Of a stretch of DNA of 64,000 nt, positions 56,894-64,000 are shown piece after piece. The notes beneath the pieces were generated by a model. It was not told the DNA's origin. It saw only the letters and a program-made list of their open reading frames with translations, and made no database searches. The position numbers and the translations under genes are program-made. The DNA comes from Chloroflexota bacterium. Its GTDB lineage: Bacteria; Chloroflexota; Anaerolineae; Aggregatilineales; Phototrophicaceae. Each line of letters starts with the position of its first letter. The first letter of the stretch is position 1. Location: contig JAPOSR010000034.1 of the NCBI GenBank assembly GCA_026709625.1, positions 1-64,000 on the forward strand, read 5' to 3'.

Positions 56894-57681
56894 CTGGCTG
56901 GCGTGATAGTCGGCAGCGGCTCGCTGATGTAGATGTGCACCAGACACTGCGCTTGCAGGGTATTGGTGATATCAAAGACCATCAGACGAAATTGATATTC
57001 GCCCGGTTCATAGCCAGCCGGCACAAATTGGCTGAACTCCGCGCGCTCCCGCACTTCCACAGCTTGGTCGGCAATCACTTGGAACGCCCCCAACGTGCTC
57101 GCTCCGCTGATTTCGAGCGTAGCGTAAGAAAATTGATCGGCAAAGAGCGTGCCCACTACGGGAATGGGTTGAAAGACGCGCATGCCATTGCCGGGCACTT
57201 GCAGCTGGGCTTGGGGCGAGTCGCAGCCGATGGGCGGGTCGGCCGGGATAAGCGTGCCGACTGGCGTGGGAGTTGGCAGGGGCGTGGCGCGGATCTGGGC
57301 AGCGAGGTCGGCCGAGCGCGGCAGAGGGACCGGTTCGATACCCAGATTCGCAGCGGGCTGGCCAGGCACCGGCGTCTCAAACCTGTCATCGGCGACGGCG
57401 GCTTCGGCAATCAGCGCATCGATTTGCTGGTCGCGCAGCAGTTCGGGCACAATCACCGTCTGGACGCCAGCCACGATGATGACAAGTTCCAGCAGCAGGA
57501 TGACAGCGGTGAGCGCATTTTGCCGACGATAGCGCGCCAGGTCACGTTCCAGCTCGAAGTATGACGAACGCAGCTCGCGGCCATGCACAAAGACGCGCCG
57601 CAGCGAAAACAGGATGCCAGCCGCCAACAGAAAATAAATGCCGATGGCGACTTGATCAATCAGCGCGACAAAGCCAATCAT
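56890..57681 (-). CDS. Membrane-anchored protein of unknown function
   Basis: A 263-residue protein with two N-terminal membrane segments (about residues 4-26 and 55-77) and a basic loop between them, then a Pro/Thr-rich linker (TPLPTPTPVGTLIP) and an outer beta-rich domain (about 150-255, QAQLQVPGNGMRVFQPIPVVG...). The C-terminal part resembles small Ig-like or carbohydrate-binding sandwiches in pattern only. Its ATG overlaps the stop of the PNP gene by four bases, so the two are coupled. No family recognised. Confidence 0.75.
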   Translation of the reverse strand: MIGFVALIDQVAIGIYFLLAAGILFSLRRVFVHGRELRSSYFELERDLARYRRQNALTAVILLLELVIIVAGVQTVIVPELLRDQQIDALIAEAAVADDRFETPVPGQPAANLGIEPVPLPRSADLAAQIRATPLPTPTPVGTLIPADPPIGCDSPQAQLQVPGNGMRVFQPIPVVGTLFADQFSYATLEISGASTLGAFQVIADQAVEVRERAEFSQFVPAGYEPGEYQFRLMVFDITNTLQAQCLVHIYISEPLPTITPAS

Positions 57682-58517
57682 GTCGGAAAGTTGTTCAGCA
57701 CGCCCTTGAGCATGGCCGACAGCCGCGGGACGATGACCTCGCCGGCTTCCAGCACTTCTTCGTGGTTGGTCTCCAAATCGCTATCGACCTGGTCAATAGC
57801 GCGGTTGGTGATGCCCGAAAAAGCCAGCGCGCGCAAGCCAGCGTGCCGCGCCACCAACACCTCATGCGTGGTCGACATGCCCACCGCGTCAGCGCCCCAA
57901 GCCCGCAGCATGCGGATCTCGGCGGGCGTCTCGAAGGCAGGCCCCGAAAGCGCGCAATAGACGCCGCTGCGCAAGGGGATGCCGCGCTGGGCAGCCACCC
58001 GCAAGGCTTGCTCGCGCAGCAGACGGTCGTAAGCCTGCGCCAAGCCGACAAACCGCCGGCCCAGGGCATCGTCATTGGTGCCCATCAGCGGATTTGCCCC
58101 CACCATGCCCGGCAGGTTGATGTGGTCTTCAAGCAGCATCAAATCGCCGACCTGATATGCCTTGTTGATGCCGCCAGCCGCGTTGGTCAAAATGACAGTG
58201 TGTATGCCCAGCGCTTTCATCACGCGGATCGGGAAGGTCACTTGCTGCAGGCTGTACCCTTCGTAAAAATGGGCGCGACCCTGCATAACAGCGACAGCCT
58301 GCCCTTCCAGCCCGCCGATGACCAGATTGCCCAGGTGCCCATGCACCGTCGAAGCGGGCCAACCGGGAATCTCCGCATACGGGATGACAGCGCGCGGATT
58401 AAGCTCGTCAGCCAGCTTGCCCAGCCCCGACCCCAAGACCAAGCCGATCTGCGGCTGAATCGTCAAATGGTCGAGAATGCCATCGGCTGCGCGTTGGAAG
58501 TCGTCGCTTGTGAACAT
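57678..58517 (-). CDS. Purine nucleoside phosphorylase
   Basis: Purine salvage enzyme of the trimeric (PNP/MTAP) class, 279 residues, splitting inosine or guanosine with phosphate. Motifs: GLVLGSGLGKLAD (about 24-36), GRAHFYEGYS (phosphate/ribose site, about 80-89), VILTNAAGGIN (about 109-119), GPAFETPAEIRML (Glu of the base site, about 192-204), GMSTTHEVLVA (about 211-221) and FSGITNRA (Asn of the base site). MTA specificity is less likely because of the TNRA Asn. Divergent from the channel gene. Confidence 0.93.
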   Translation of the reverse strand: MFTSDDFQRAADGILDHLTIQPQIGLVLGSGLGKLADELNPRAVIPYAEIPGWPASTVHGHLGNLVIGGLEGQAVAVMQGRAHFYEGYSLQQVTFPIRVMKALGIHTVILTNAAGGINKAYQVGDLMLLEDHINLPGMVGANPLMGTNDDALGRRFVGLAQAYDRLLREQALRVAAQRGIPLRSGVYCALSGPAFETPAEIRMLRAWGADAVGMSTTHEVLVARHAGLRALAFSGITNRAIDQVDSDLETNHEEVLEAGEVIVPRLSAMLKGVLNNFPT

Positions 58518-58567
58518 CTTTTGCCCCTTGGCACAAGGCTATGATAGCACAAGCCGCTGGTTGTCGG

Positions 58568-58573
58568 TATAAT
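58568..58573 (+). promoter_or_regulatory. Perfect -10 box upstream of the K+ channel gene
   Basis: TATAAT at 58568-58573 without a clear -35 hexamer, 113 bases upstream of the TTG start at 58686. On the minus strand a TATCAT a little further left could serve the PNP gene. Confidence 0.4.
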
Positions 58574-58685
58574 TTGCGCATCGGCATGTTGGACATTGCG
58601 CGCGAGATCTGCCGACCAGCGCCACCCAGCAAGCGCTTGATGCGCAGTCCAGCCTTGATTTGACCAGACAAGACGAGACCCTCGT

Positions 58686-60740
58686 TTGAACGAAATCCGC
58701 AGGCAGTTCCGCGCAGCCTCCATACTGATTCTCATCGTCATTCCGGTTGGCATATTGGGCTATATGCTGATCGAAAATCGTCCCTGGTACGAGGCTGTGT
58801 ACCTGACGATCATCACTTTGACGACGATCGGCTTTGGCGATATCGTGCCCACGACGCCGCTGGGGCAGTTGTTTACGCTGGTGCTGGTATTTACCGGCTT
58901 GGGCGCGCTGGCTTTCTTTCTGTCCTCTTCATTCGCTCTGACCTTCAGCGCCGAAGCCACGACGCGCCGCCGCAAGATGCGCAACAGACGAAAAATCGCC
59001 AGGCTGAGCAGCCATTATATCATCTGCGGAGGCGGCGAAATGGTCGACAAGACAATCGGCTATGTCTTGAATGGCGCTCGCATCCGCCACAAGCAATATC
59101 AAGACATCCGCTATCAGCCCATCGAAAGCCAGCTCAGGCGCATACCTGGCGGCGCGACCGTACTGAACAGGCTGGCGCGCAAACTATTCGCGTTGTACCT
59201 GAGCCTCTTTCACAACCAAACCACCCTGCTTGATCTGATCGTGGTGATCACCGAAGACAGCGCGTATGCCGAACACCTGCGCAGCGCCGGCATCTTGGTG
59301 ATGGATGGCGACCCTTCGGACGACAATGTGCTGCTGGCAGCTGGCGTCGCCCGCGCCCGCGCCTTGATGGTCATGCTAGATCAAGACGCGGAGAACTTGC
59401 TCACAGTATTAAGCGCGCGCAACCTGAACTCGCGCCTGTATATCACCGCCGATGTGGTCGAAGGGACGATGCGGCTGAAGATGATCAAAGCCGGCGCGAA
59501 TGTGGTGCTTGCGCCTTATGAAGTCGCATCGCAGTTTCTCAACAGCGCCACGTTGCGCCCAGCTGTCAGCGACTTTTTTAACAGCATCCTCTTCGACCAA
59601 GAGACGCAGCACCAAATCACCCAGTTGGAATTGGAAGCCAAATCACCCTGGATCGGCAGGCGCATCAGTGATTTGCAGCTGGCGAAGAAATACGATGCCG
59701 GCGTCATCGGCATACGTTTGGAAACAGCCGACTTTTTGCACTCGCCAGATAGCAACCGCGTCTTGCAAGAAGACGAGATTTTGCTGTGTGTGGCTCCGGG
59801 ACAAATGATCCCGCTGCTGCAGGCTGAATGTCTGCCGCAGGGCCGAAACGAAATGCGCTTCGCAAAGTTTCAGCGACTGGCGCAATCGATCGAGTCGAAG
59901 CAGCTCGACCATGTGCTCAGCCTGGATGAGAGTGAGCGAGCCGTCCAGGACATGACAAAGCACTTCATCATCTGCGGCGATGATCACATCATCGAGAGCG
60001 CCGTCCGCTTTCTGGATCCAGCGCGCCCCTTCGTCTTGGTGACAAACGACGCAGAGCTGGCGACAGGCTGGCAAACCCGCGGTTTCCGCGTCATTTTGGG
60101 CGATTCTACCCGCGACCGCACCCTGCGCAAAGCGGGCATCGAGCGCGCCCAAGCCATTATGATCTCGAAGAGCGACCGGGCTACGGCTGTATTAACCGTG
60201 ATATCAGCGCGCAGCATCAGCAAGTCGCTGTTGATTTCGGTCACCGCGACGACCGATGACATGATCGATAAATTGTGGCGGTCGGGCGCGGACCGAGTCG
60301 TCAGCCCCTTCCATGTCGCCGCCCAATTTGTGCTGCTTTCGACGACCCGGCCAGAAATCGCCGAATTCTTGCAGCATGTGCTGTATAACGAGCAGACTCA
60401 ACTGGAAACAGCCGAGTTTTATATGGAAGACGATTCGCCTTGGATCGGCAAGACCCTGCGGCAGCTCGCGTTGGCCGACCGCTATCAGGCTGGCGTAATC
60501 GGCATTCGCAGAGCCAAAAGCGCGCGCTTTGTCTATGCGCCGCCGCTTGATCATCAGCTACAGCCCTACGAAGTGCTGATTGTGATTACGCCCATGCGTT
60601 TCTTTGATACAATGCGCGAAGAAGCCAGCGGGCACATCAACCGCAGGCCAGCCACCCTGCGACTGCAATTCGACCCAGCCGCCACCAACAATGGGTTGCG
60701 CGATATGCTGCGTGAATTGCTCGAGCAGCACGACAGTTAG
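58686..60740 (+). CDS. Two-TM potassium channel with tandem RCK domains
   Basis: A 684-residue channel subunit. Membrane helices at about 11-29 and 61-84 flank a pore loop with filter TTIGFGD (46-52), typical of K+ selectivity. Two cytoplasmic RCK modules (TrkA_N plus TrkA_C) follow, about 108-370 and 422-640, the first interrupted by a roughly 60-residue basic insertion. The Rossmann glycines are altered in both (CGGGEMVDKTI; CGDDHIIESA), so NAD binding may be weak or replaced. Starts at TTG 58686. Its TAG shares TTAG with the opposing stop codon. Probably a tetramer with eight RCK units. Confidence 0.9.
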   Translation: MNEIRRQFRAASILILIVIPVGILGYMLIENRPWYEAVYLTIITLTTIGFGDIVPTTPLGQLFTLVLVFTGLGALAFFLSSSFALTFSAEATTRRRKMRNRRKIARLSSHYIICGGGEMVDKTIGYVLNGARIRHKQYQDIRYQPIESQLRRIPGGATVLNRLARKLFALYLSLFHNQTTLLDLIVVITEDSAYAEHLRSAGILVMDGDPSDDNVLLAAGVARARALMVMLDQDAENLLTVLSARNLNSRLYITADVVEGTMRLKMIKAGANVVLAPYEVASQFLNSATLRPAVSDFFNSILFDQETQHQITQLELEAKSPWIGRRISDLQLAKKYDAGVIGIRLETADFLHSPDSNRVLQEDEILLCVAPGQMIPLLQAECLPQGRNEMRFAKFQRLAQSIESKQLDHVLSLDESERAVQDMTKHFIICGDDHIIESAVRFLDPARPFVLVTNDAELATGWQTRGFRVILGDSTRDRTLRKAGIERAQAIMISKSDRATAVLTVISARSISKSLLISVTATTDDMIDKLWRSGADRVVSPFHVAAQFVLLSTTRPEIAEFLQHVLYNEQTQLETAEFYMEDDSPWIGKTLRQLALADRYQAGVIGIRRAKSARFVYAPPLDHQLQPYEVLIVITPMRFFDTMREEASGHINRRPATLRLQFDPAATNNGLRDMLRELLEQHDS

Positions 60741-62035
60741 CGACTCTGCAGCCACATCGGCTGTTGATCGGCCGCCAGCGCTTGGCTGTTGGGCACAGCG
60801 CGCCCGGTTCGCTGGTCGAGCACGCTGATGCGGTCATGGAAATGCCGGATGATCTCGTCAAAGCCCTTGCCGCGCGGCAGCGCAGCGATGTCTTCCCAAT
60901 GCCGCCGGCCGACGACTGCGGATGCGCTGACGGCTCGACCAGCGCCAGCCGCGATAAACTCGCCATCACCGCGCGCATAGGCTGTCAACAACTGATAGAT
61001 TCGTTTTGGAGTCGGGCAATTGTCACCGGCTGGCACGACCAGCGCCGCAGCGACATGGGCGGGCAGCGCGCGAAACCCAGTCGTCAAGGCAGTGACCGCG
61101 CCACCGCGGCGATACCGCCGGTCCTGAATGGTCATTGCCCCCAGCGGCTTGATAGCAGCGCGCACTTTGGCGACCTCTGCGCCGGCGACGACCCGTATAT
61201 GGTCGATGCGCGAGCGCATCAATCGTTCGGTCGTCTCCACAATGCCGCCCTCACCACCTGCCGACAGCAGGACCGCGCCGACAGCTCGCTGCAATTCGCC
61301 GACTGGGTTCTTGCCGCGCACCGAGCCCATCGCCACGCCATACACGCGCGGGCTTTGCAAACACAAACGCGCGATCAGCCTGGCGCGTCCACGAACATAG
61401 CCACGCGCCGGCACCTGGTTCAAATACACCACGACGCGCGCCGCCGGGGGCAGGCCGCGCAAGCCCAAAGTTTCGTCGCGCAGCACCTGCGCCAGCCAAG
61501 CCGACCTCACCGGCGAATTGCGCGCAAAGCCATATCGATCGATCATCGCTTGCGGGTTGTAGACATGCGCCTCGTCCAGCGGGACGCCCAACGCGCGCAA
61601 AGACGCCACCGGCACCACCAGCGAAGTTTCCAGCGGGATCTGCGGCTCGTCGGCGCGGGGAGCTTTGAATGGCAAGCCAGCCGCATCGTCGGCTTCGACC
61701 AGCAAAATATCAGAATCTACGCGGTCGAGCAGGTCGCGCGTCCACGACAGCGGCGGACCATAGACTGCGCCAGCGCGGATATCGTCGTGCAGCAGCACAA
61801 ACTGGTCATCGGTCAGCGCCTTTGAGATGACGCGGGCATCGGCGCGACAGGAGATGGCGCGCGGAAAGAGCGAGAGCTGCTCTGTTGCCAGCCGCGAGGT
61901 CGTGGTCGCCAGAACGCGCCAGCCAGCCTCGGCCAATTCATAGCCCAAGCCGACCAGCAGCGACGATTTGCCACCCGCGCCGACAAAAGCGACGACATCG
62001 CCCGGAACAACGCCAAATGCTGTTTGCAGCCGCAT
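60737..62035 (-). CDS. YqeC-like selenium-dependent molybdenum hydroxylase accessory protein fused to a degenerate MocA-like domain
   Basis: A 432-residue protein. The N-terminal half (about 1-225) matches YqeC: VVAFVGAGGKSSLLVGLGYELAEAGWRVLATTTSRL, DILLVEADDAAGLPFKAP, VVPVASLRALGVPLD. The C-terminal half (about 230-400) resembles the MocA/MobA nucleotidyltransferase fold (AVLLSAGGEGG..., LVVPAGDNC), but the catalytic glycine/arginine/lysine loop and the DQP motif are not recognisable. ATG 62035 with AAGG upstream is the chosen start. YqeC is known from genomes with selenium-dependent molybdenum hydroxylases, which fits with the hydroxylase gene directly upstream and with SelB in the window. 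Confidence 0.8.
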   Translation of the reverse strand: MRLQTAFGVVPGDVVAFVGAGGKSSLLVGLGYELAEAGWRVLATTTSRLATEQLSLFPRAISCRADARVISKALTDDQFVLLHDDIRAGAVYGPPLSWTRDLLDRVDSDILLVEADDAAGLPFKAPRADEPQIPLETSLVVPVASLRALGVPLDEAHVYNPQAMIDRYGFARNSPVRSAWLAQVLRDETLGLRGLPPAARVVVYLNQVPARGYVRGRARLIARLCLQSPRVYGVAMGSVRGKNPVGELQRAVGAVLLSAGGEGGIVETTERLMRSRIDHIRVVAGAEVAKVRAAIKPLGAMTIQDRRYRRGGAVTALTTGFRALPAHVAAALVVPAGDNCPTPKRIYQLLTAYARGDGEFIAAGAGRAVSASAVVGRRHWEDIAALPRGKGFDEIIRHFHDRISVLDQRTGRAVPNSQALAADQQPMWLQSR

Positions 62036-62119
62036 GCGCCACCTTGCTCTCGCTGGCACCCATAGCGAGTCGACCATCGACAGCCACAATGATAACACGA
62101 AATGGGCTGGCGGACGTAT

Positions 62120-64000
62120 TTAGACCTCGCCTATCCGCGCCGCGCGCAAAGCTGCTACGACCTTCTGGGCGGTGAAAGGCTGCGAGTCGATCCAGACGCC
62201 GGTCGCGTCGTAAATCGCCGCGGCGATAGCTGGCGCCAGCGGCAAGAAAGGCATTTCGGCCATGCCCCGCGCTCCCCAGGGACCAATCGGGTCGGGGCAT
62301 TCCAGCACGACCGATTTGACGCGCAGCGGCACATCCAGCGATGTCGGGATTAAATAAGTTGACAAATAGGGATTTAATATGCGCCCGTCGCGAGAAACGA
62401 GGTATTCCATCAGCGCATAACCCTGCGCCTGGACGATCGCGCCTTCGATCTGCCCCTCGAGCTGCTGGCGGTTGATGACCTTGCCGACATCGTTGGCGCA
62501 GACGACTTCCAGCAGCTGCACCTGCCCTGTTTCGATATCGACCTCGACCTCGACCGCCTCGGCGACATATCCATACGCGAAGTTGGGCTCGGCGTAACCG
62601 GTCTGCGGGTCGAATGGGGTCGTCGGCGGCGGATGATACATGAACTCGGCTTTGGCGGGGCGCTCTTCGTCTTGCCATTTGCGCAGGGCGAGCGCAGCCG
62701 CGCCGCGTATGGCATTGCCCGACATAAACGACAGGCGCGAGGCCGAAGCGCTGCCCGATGAGCCGGATGTCGCTGTATCGGATGCGACCAACTGCACGCG
62801 CGCGAACGGCACACCCACCGCTTCAGCCGCCATCTGCATCAATGCCGTGTGCGCGCCCTGCCCCACATCCGCGCCAGCATGGTACAAAACGACGCCTTCA
62901 ATCTCGGCGCTGCCTTGCAATTCAATGCCCGCCCAGCAATGCTCGGGAAAGCCAAAGCTGAAGCCGACATTTTTGAAGCCGCCAGCCAAGCCGCGCCCAC
63001 GCCGTTTGCTGGGGTCGCGCGGGGCGGCGGGCGCTTGCAGCTGCCAGCCCGCTTCTGTCTGATGCCACCAAGAGTCTGCTGCGCAGGCTTCGAATACTTG
63101 CGGCATGCTGACGCCGGGCGGAAATGGCGTGCCCACCGAGCCAATGCTGCCCTCGCGGATGCTGTTCTTCAGGCGGATCTCCAGCGGGTCCATGTTCAGC
63201 GCCGCTGCCAGCCGATTCATCTGCCCTTCCGCCGCCAGCAAAGCTTGGGGAGCGCCAAAGCCGCGAAATGCGCCAGATGGGATGTTGTTGGTATAGACGG
63301 CGTAGGTGTCGATATGAATGTTGTCGACTTCGTAAGCGCCACTGACAGTCAGGTGCGCGTTGCCCAGCACCTTGTTGGATGTGTAATTGTATGCGCCGGC
63401 ATCGCCGATGACTTGGCATTCAATGGCGGTGAGCCGGCCATCGCCGGTCGCGCCCCACTTCGCCCGCACTTTAATTGGGTGCCGCTTGTGATGATAAAGG
63501 ATGGATTCTTCACGATTCCACTGGATTTTGACCGGGCGGCGCAATGTCCAGGCGGCCAGCGCCAGCACAATTTGCACGGACATGTCTTCGCGTCCGCCGA
63601 ATGCCCCGCCAATCGCCGGGTAAATCACGCGCACCCGCTCGGGCGGCAGGCACAGCGCATGGTAAATCTGTTCTTGATCTTCGTGTGTCCACTGCCCAGC
63701 CACGACGACCGTCACGCGGTTGGCTTCGTCGATATAACCCAGTCCGGCTTCGGGCTGCAAATAGGCATGTTCCTGCCATGTCGTTTCATATGTGCCCTCG
63801 ACGACGACATCCGCCGCTCGCCAGCCAGCCGCCATCTCGCCCCTGCGGATGCGGTAGCGCGCGACCAGGTTGTCCGGGCAGTCGGGGTGCAGCCGCGGCG
63901 CAGATGCCAGCATGGCTGACTCGGCATCAAAGACAGCTGGCAGGTCTTCATAATGCACCTGGAGCAACTCGATGGCGCGCCGGGCGATCGCATCAGTCTC
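62120..64000 (-). CDS. Xanthine dehydrogenase-type molybdenum-binding subunit (5' end outside window)
   Basis: At least 626 residues of the large molybdopterin subunit of the xanthine dehydrogenase/aldehyde oxidase family; the reading frame continues past base 64000, so the N-terminus is missing. Active-site segments: YPAIGGAFGGRED (Gln-loop region), IQWNREESILYHHKRHP (Glu/Arg of the substrate site), NIPSGAFRGFGAPQALLAAEG (Arg) and near the end GPWGARGMAEMPFLPLAPAIA, whose Glu is the catalytic base. No Cys of the carbon monoxide dehydrogenase loop (AYRCSFR) is present. Followed after 84 bases by the YqeC fusion gene; probably one operon. Substrate may be a purine. Confidence 0.9.
   Translation of the reverse strand, partial: ETDAIARRAIELLQVHYEDLPAVFDAESAMLASAPRLHPDCPDNLVARYRIRRGEMAAGWRAADVVVEGTYETTWQEHAYLQPEAGLGYIDEANRVTVVVAGQWTHEDQEQIYHALCLPPERVRVIYPAIGGAFGGREDMSVQIVLALAAWTLRRPVKIQWNREESILYHHKRHPIKVRAKWGATGDGRLTAIECQVIGDAGAYNYTSNKVLGNAHLTVSGAYEVDNIHIDTYAVYTNNIPSGAFRGFGAPQALLAAEGQMNRLAAALNMDPLEIRLKNSIREGSIGSVGTPFPPGVSMPQVFEACAADSWWHQTEAGWQLQAPAAPRDPSKRRGRGLAGGFKNVGFSFGFPEHCWAGIELQGSAEIEGVVLYHAGADVGQGAHTALMQMAAEAVGVPFARVQLVASDTATSGSSGSASASRLSFMSGNAIRGAAALALRKWQDEERPAKAEFMYHPPPTTPFDPQTGYAEPNFAYGYVAEAVEVEVDIETGQVQLLEVVCANDVGKVINRQQLEGQIEGAIVQAQGYALMEYLVSRDGRILNPYLSTYLIPTSLDVPLRVKSVVLECPDPIGPWGARGMAEMPFLPLAPAIAAAIYDATGVWIDSQPFTAQKVVAALRAARIGEV

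Overview
The window looks like chromosomal DNA of a GC-rich, rod-shaped bacterium, most likely a member of the Chloroflexota (Anaerolineae-like); this placement is an inference. It rests on a long helical insertion in RpoC, a Rex repressor, an archaeal-type ADP-dependent sugar kinase-like protein, short GC-rich hairpin repeats between genes, frequent TTG start codons and the absence of outer-membrane genes. No rRNA, CRISPR array, transposase or prophage is visible. One tRNA (Leu, anticodon TAG) is present.

Layout. 0.3-5.5 kb: a sugar ABC importer (binding protein and two permeases, no ATPase) followed by a class II aldolase and an ADP-dependent kinase-like protein. 5.5-8.6 kb (minus): a coiled-coil protein and SelB. 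8.8-15 kb (plus): FtsY, a SpoU/TrmH methyltransferase, RF2, Rel and a tRNA-queuosine mannosyltransferase-like protein. 15-22.5 kb (minus): GyrA and a free-standing RpoC, each with its own promoter. 22.8-24.5 kb: MoeA and VKOR. 24.5-28.8 kb (minus): an S1-domain protein, a lipoprotein, a secreted repeat protein and an HD hydrolase. 28.8-33.0 kb (minus): an AT-richer three-gene cassette (alpha-CTD/sigma4 fusion protein, small helical protein, GHKL ATPase). 33.0-35.1 kb: a fumarase/aspartase-family lyase and Mn-type SodA. 35.3-40.6 kb: an EamA transporter, the coupled operon obg-nadD-tandem solute-binding protein, and an MBL hydrolase. 40.6-44.2 kb (minus): tRNA-Leu, tig, clpP, clpX. 44.3-46.9 kb: a GbsR-like regulator, Rex and MreB. 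47.1-51.5 kb (minus): atpA-atpG-atpD-atpC, the catalytic F1 genes only. 51.6-54.3 kb (minus): an epimerase-like protein, a GNAT-like protein and ProC. 54.5-56.9 kb: fabF-fabH. 56.9-58.5 kb: PNP and a small membrane protein. 58.7-60.7 kb: a K+ channel with two RCK modules. 60.7-64 kb (minus): a xanthine dehydrogenase-type molybdenum subunit running off the edge, then a YqeC fusion protein.

Most of the window is core housekeeping in compact operons with ATGA or TTGA start/stop overlaps and convergent genes that share stop codons. Three themes stand out. First, SelB, MoeA, YqeC and a molybdenum hydroxylase together point to selenium and molybdenum metabolism. Second, the 28.8-33.0 kb cassette has the composition and domain make-up of a conflict or defence module and is the best candidate for an undescribed system. 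Third, a family of about 150-180 bp two-hairpin elements sits between genes; one copy is flanked by an exact 10-bp direct repeat, as expected of a small non-autonomous transposon.
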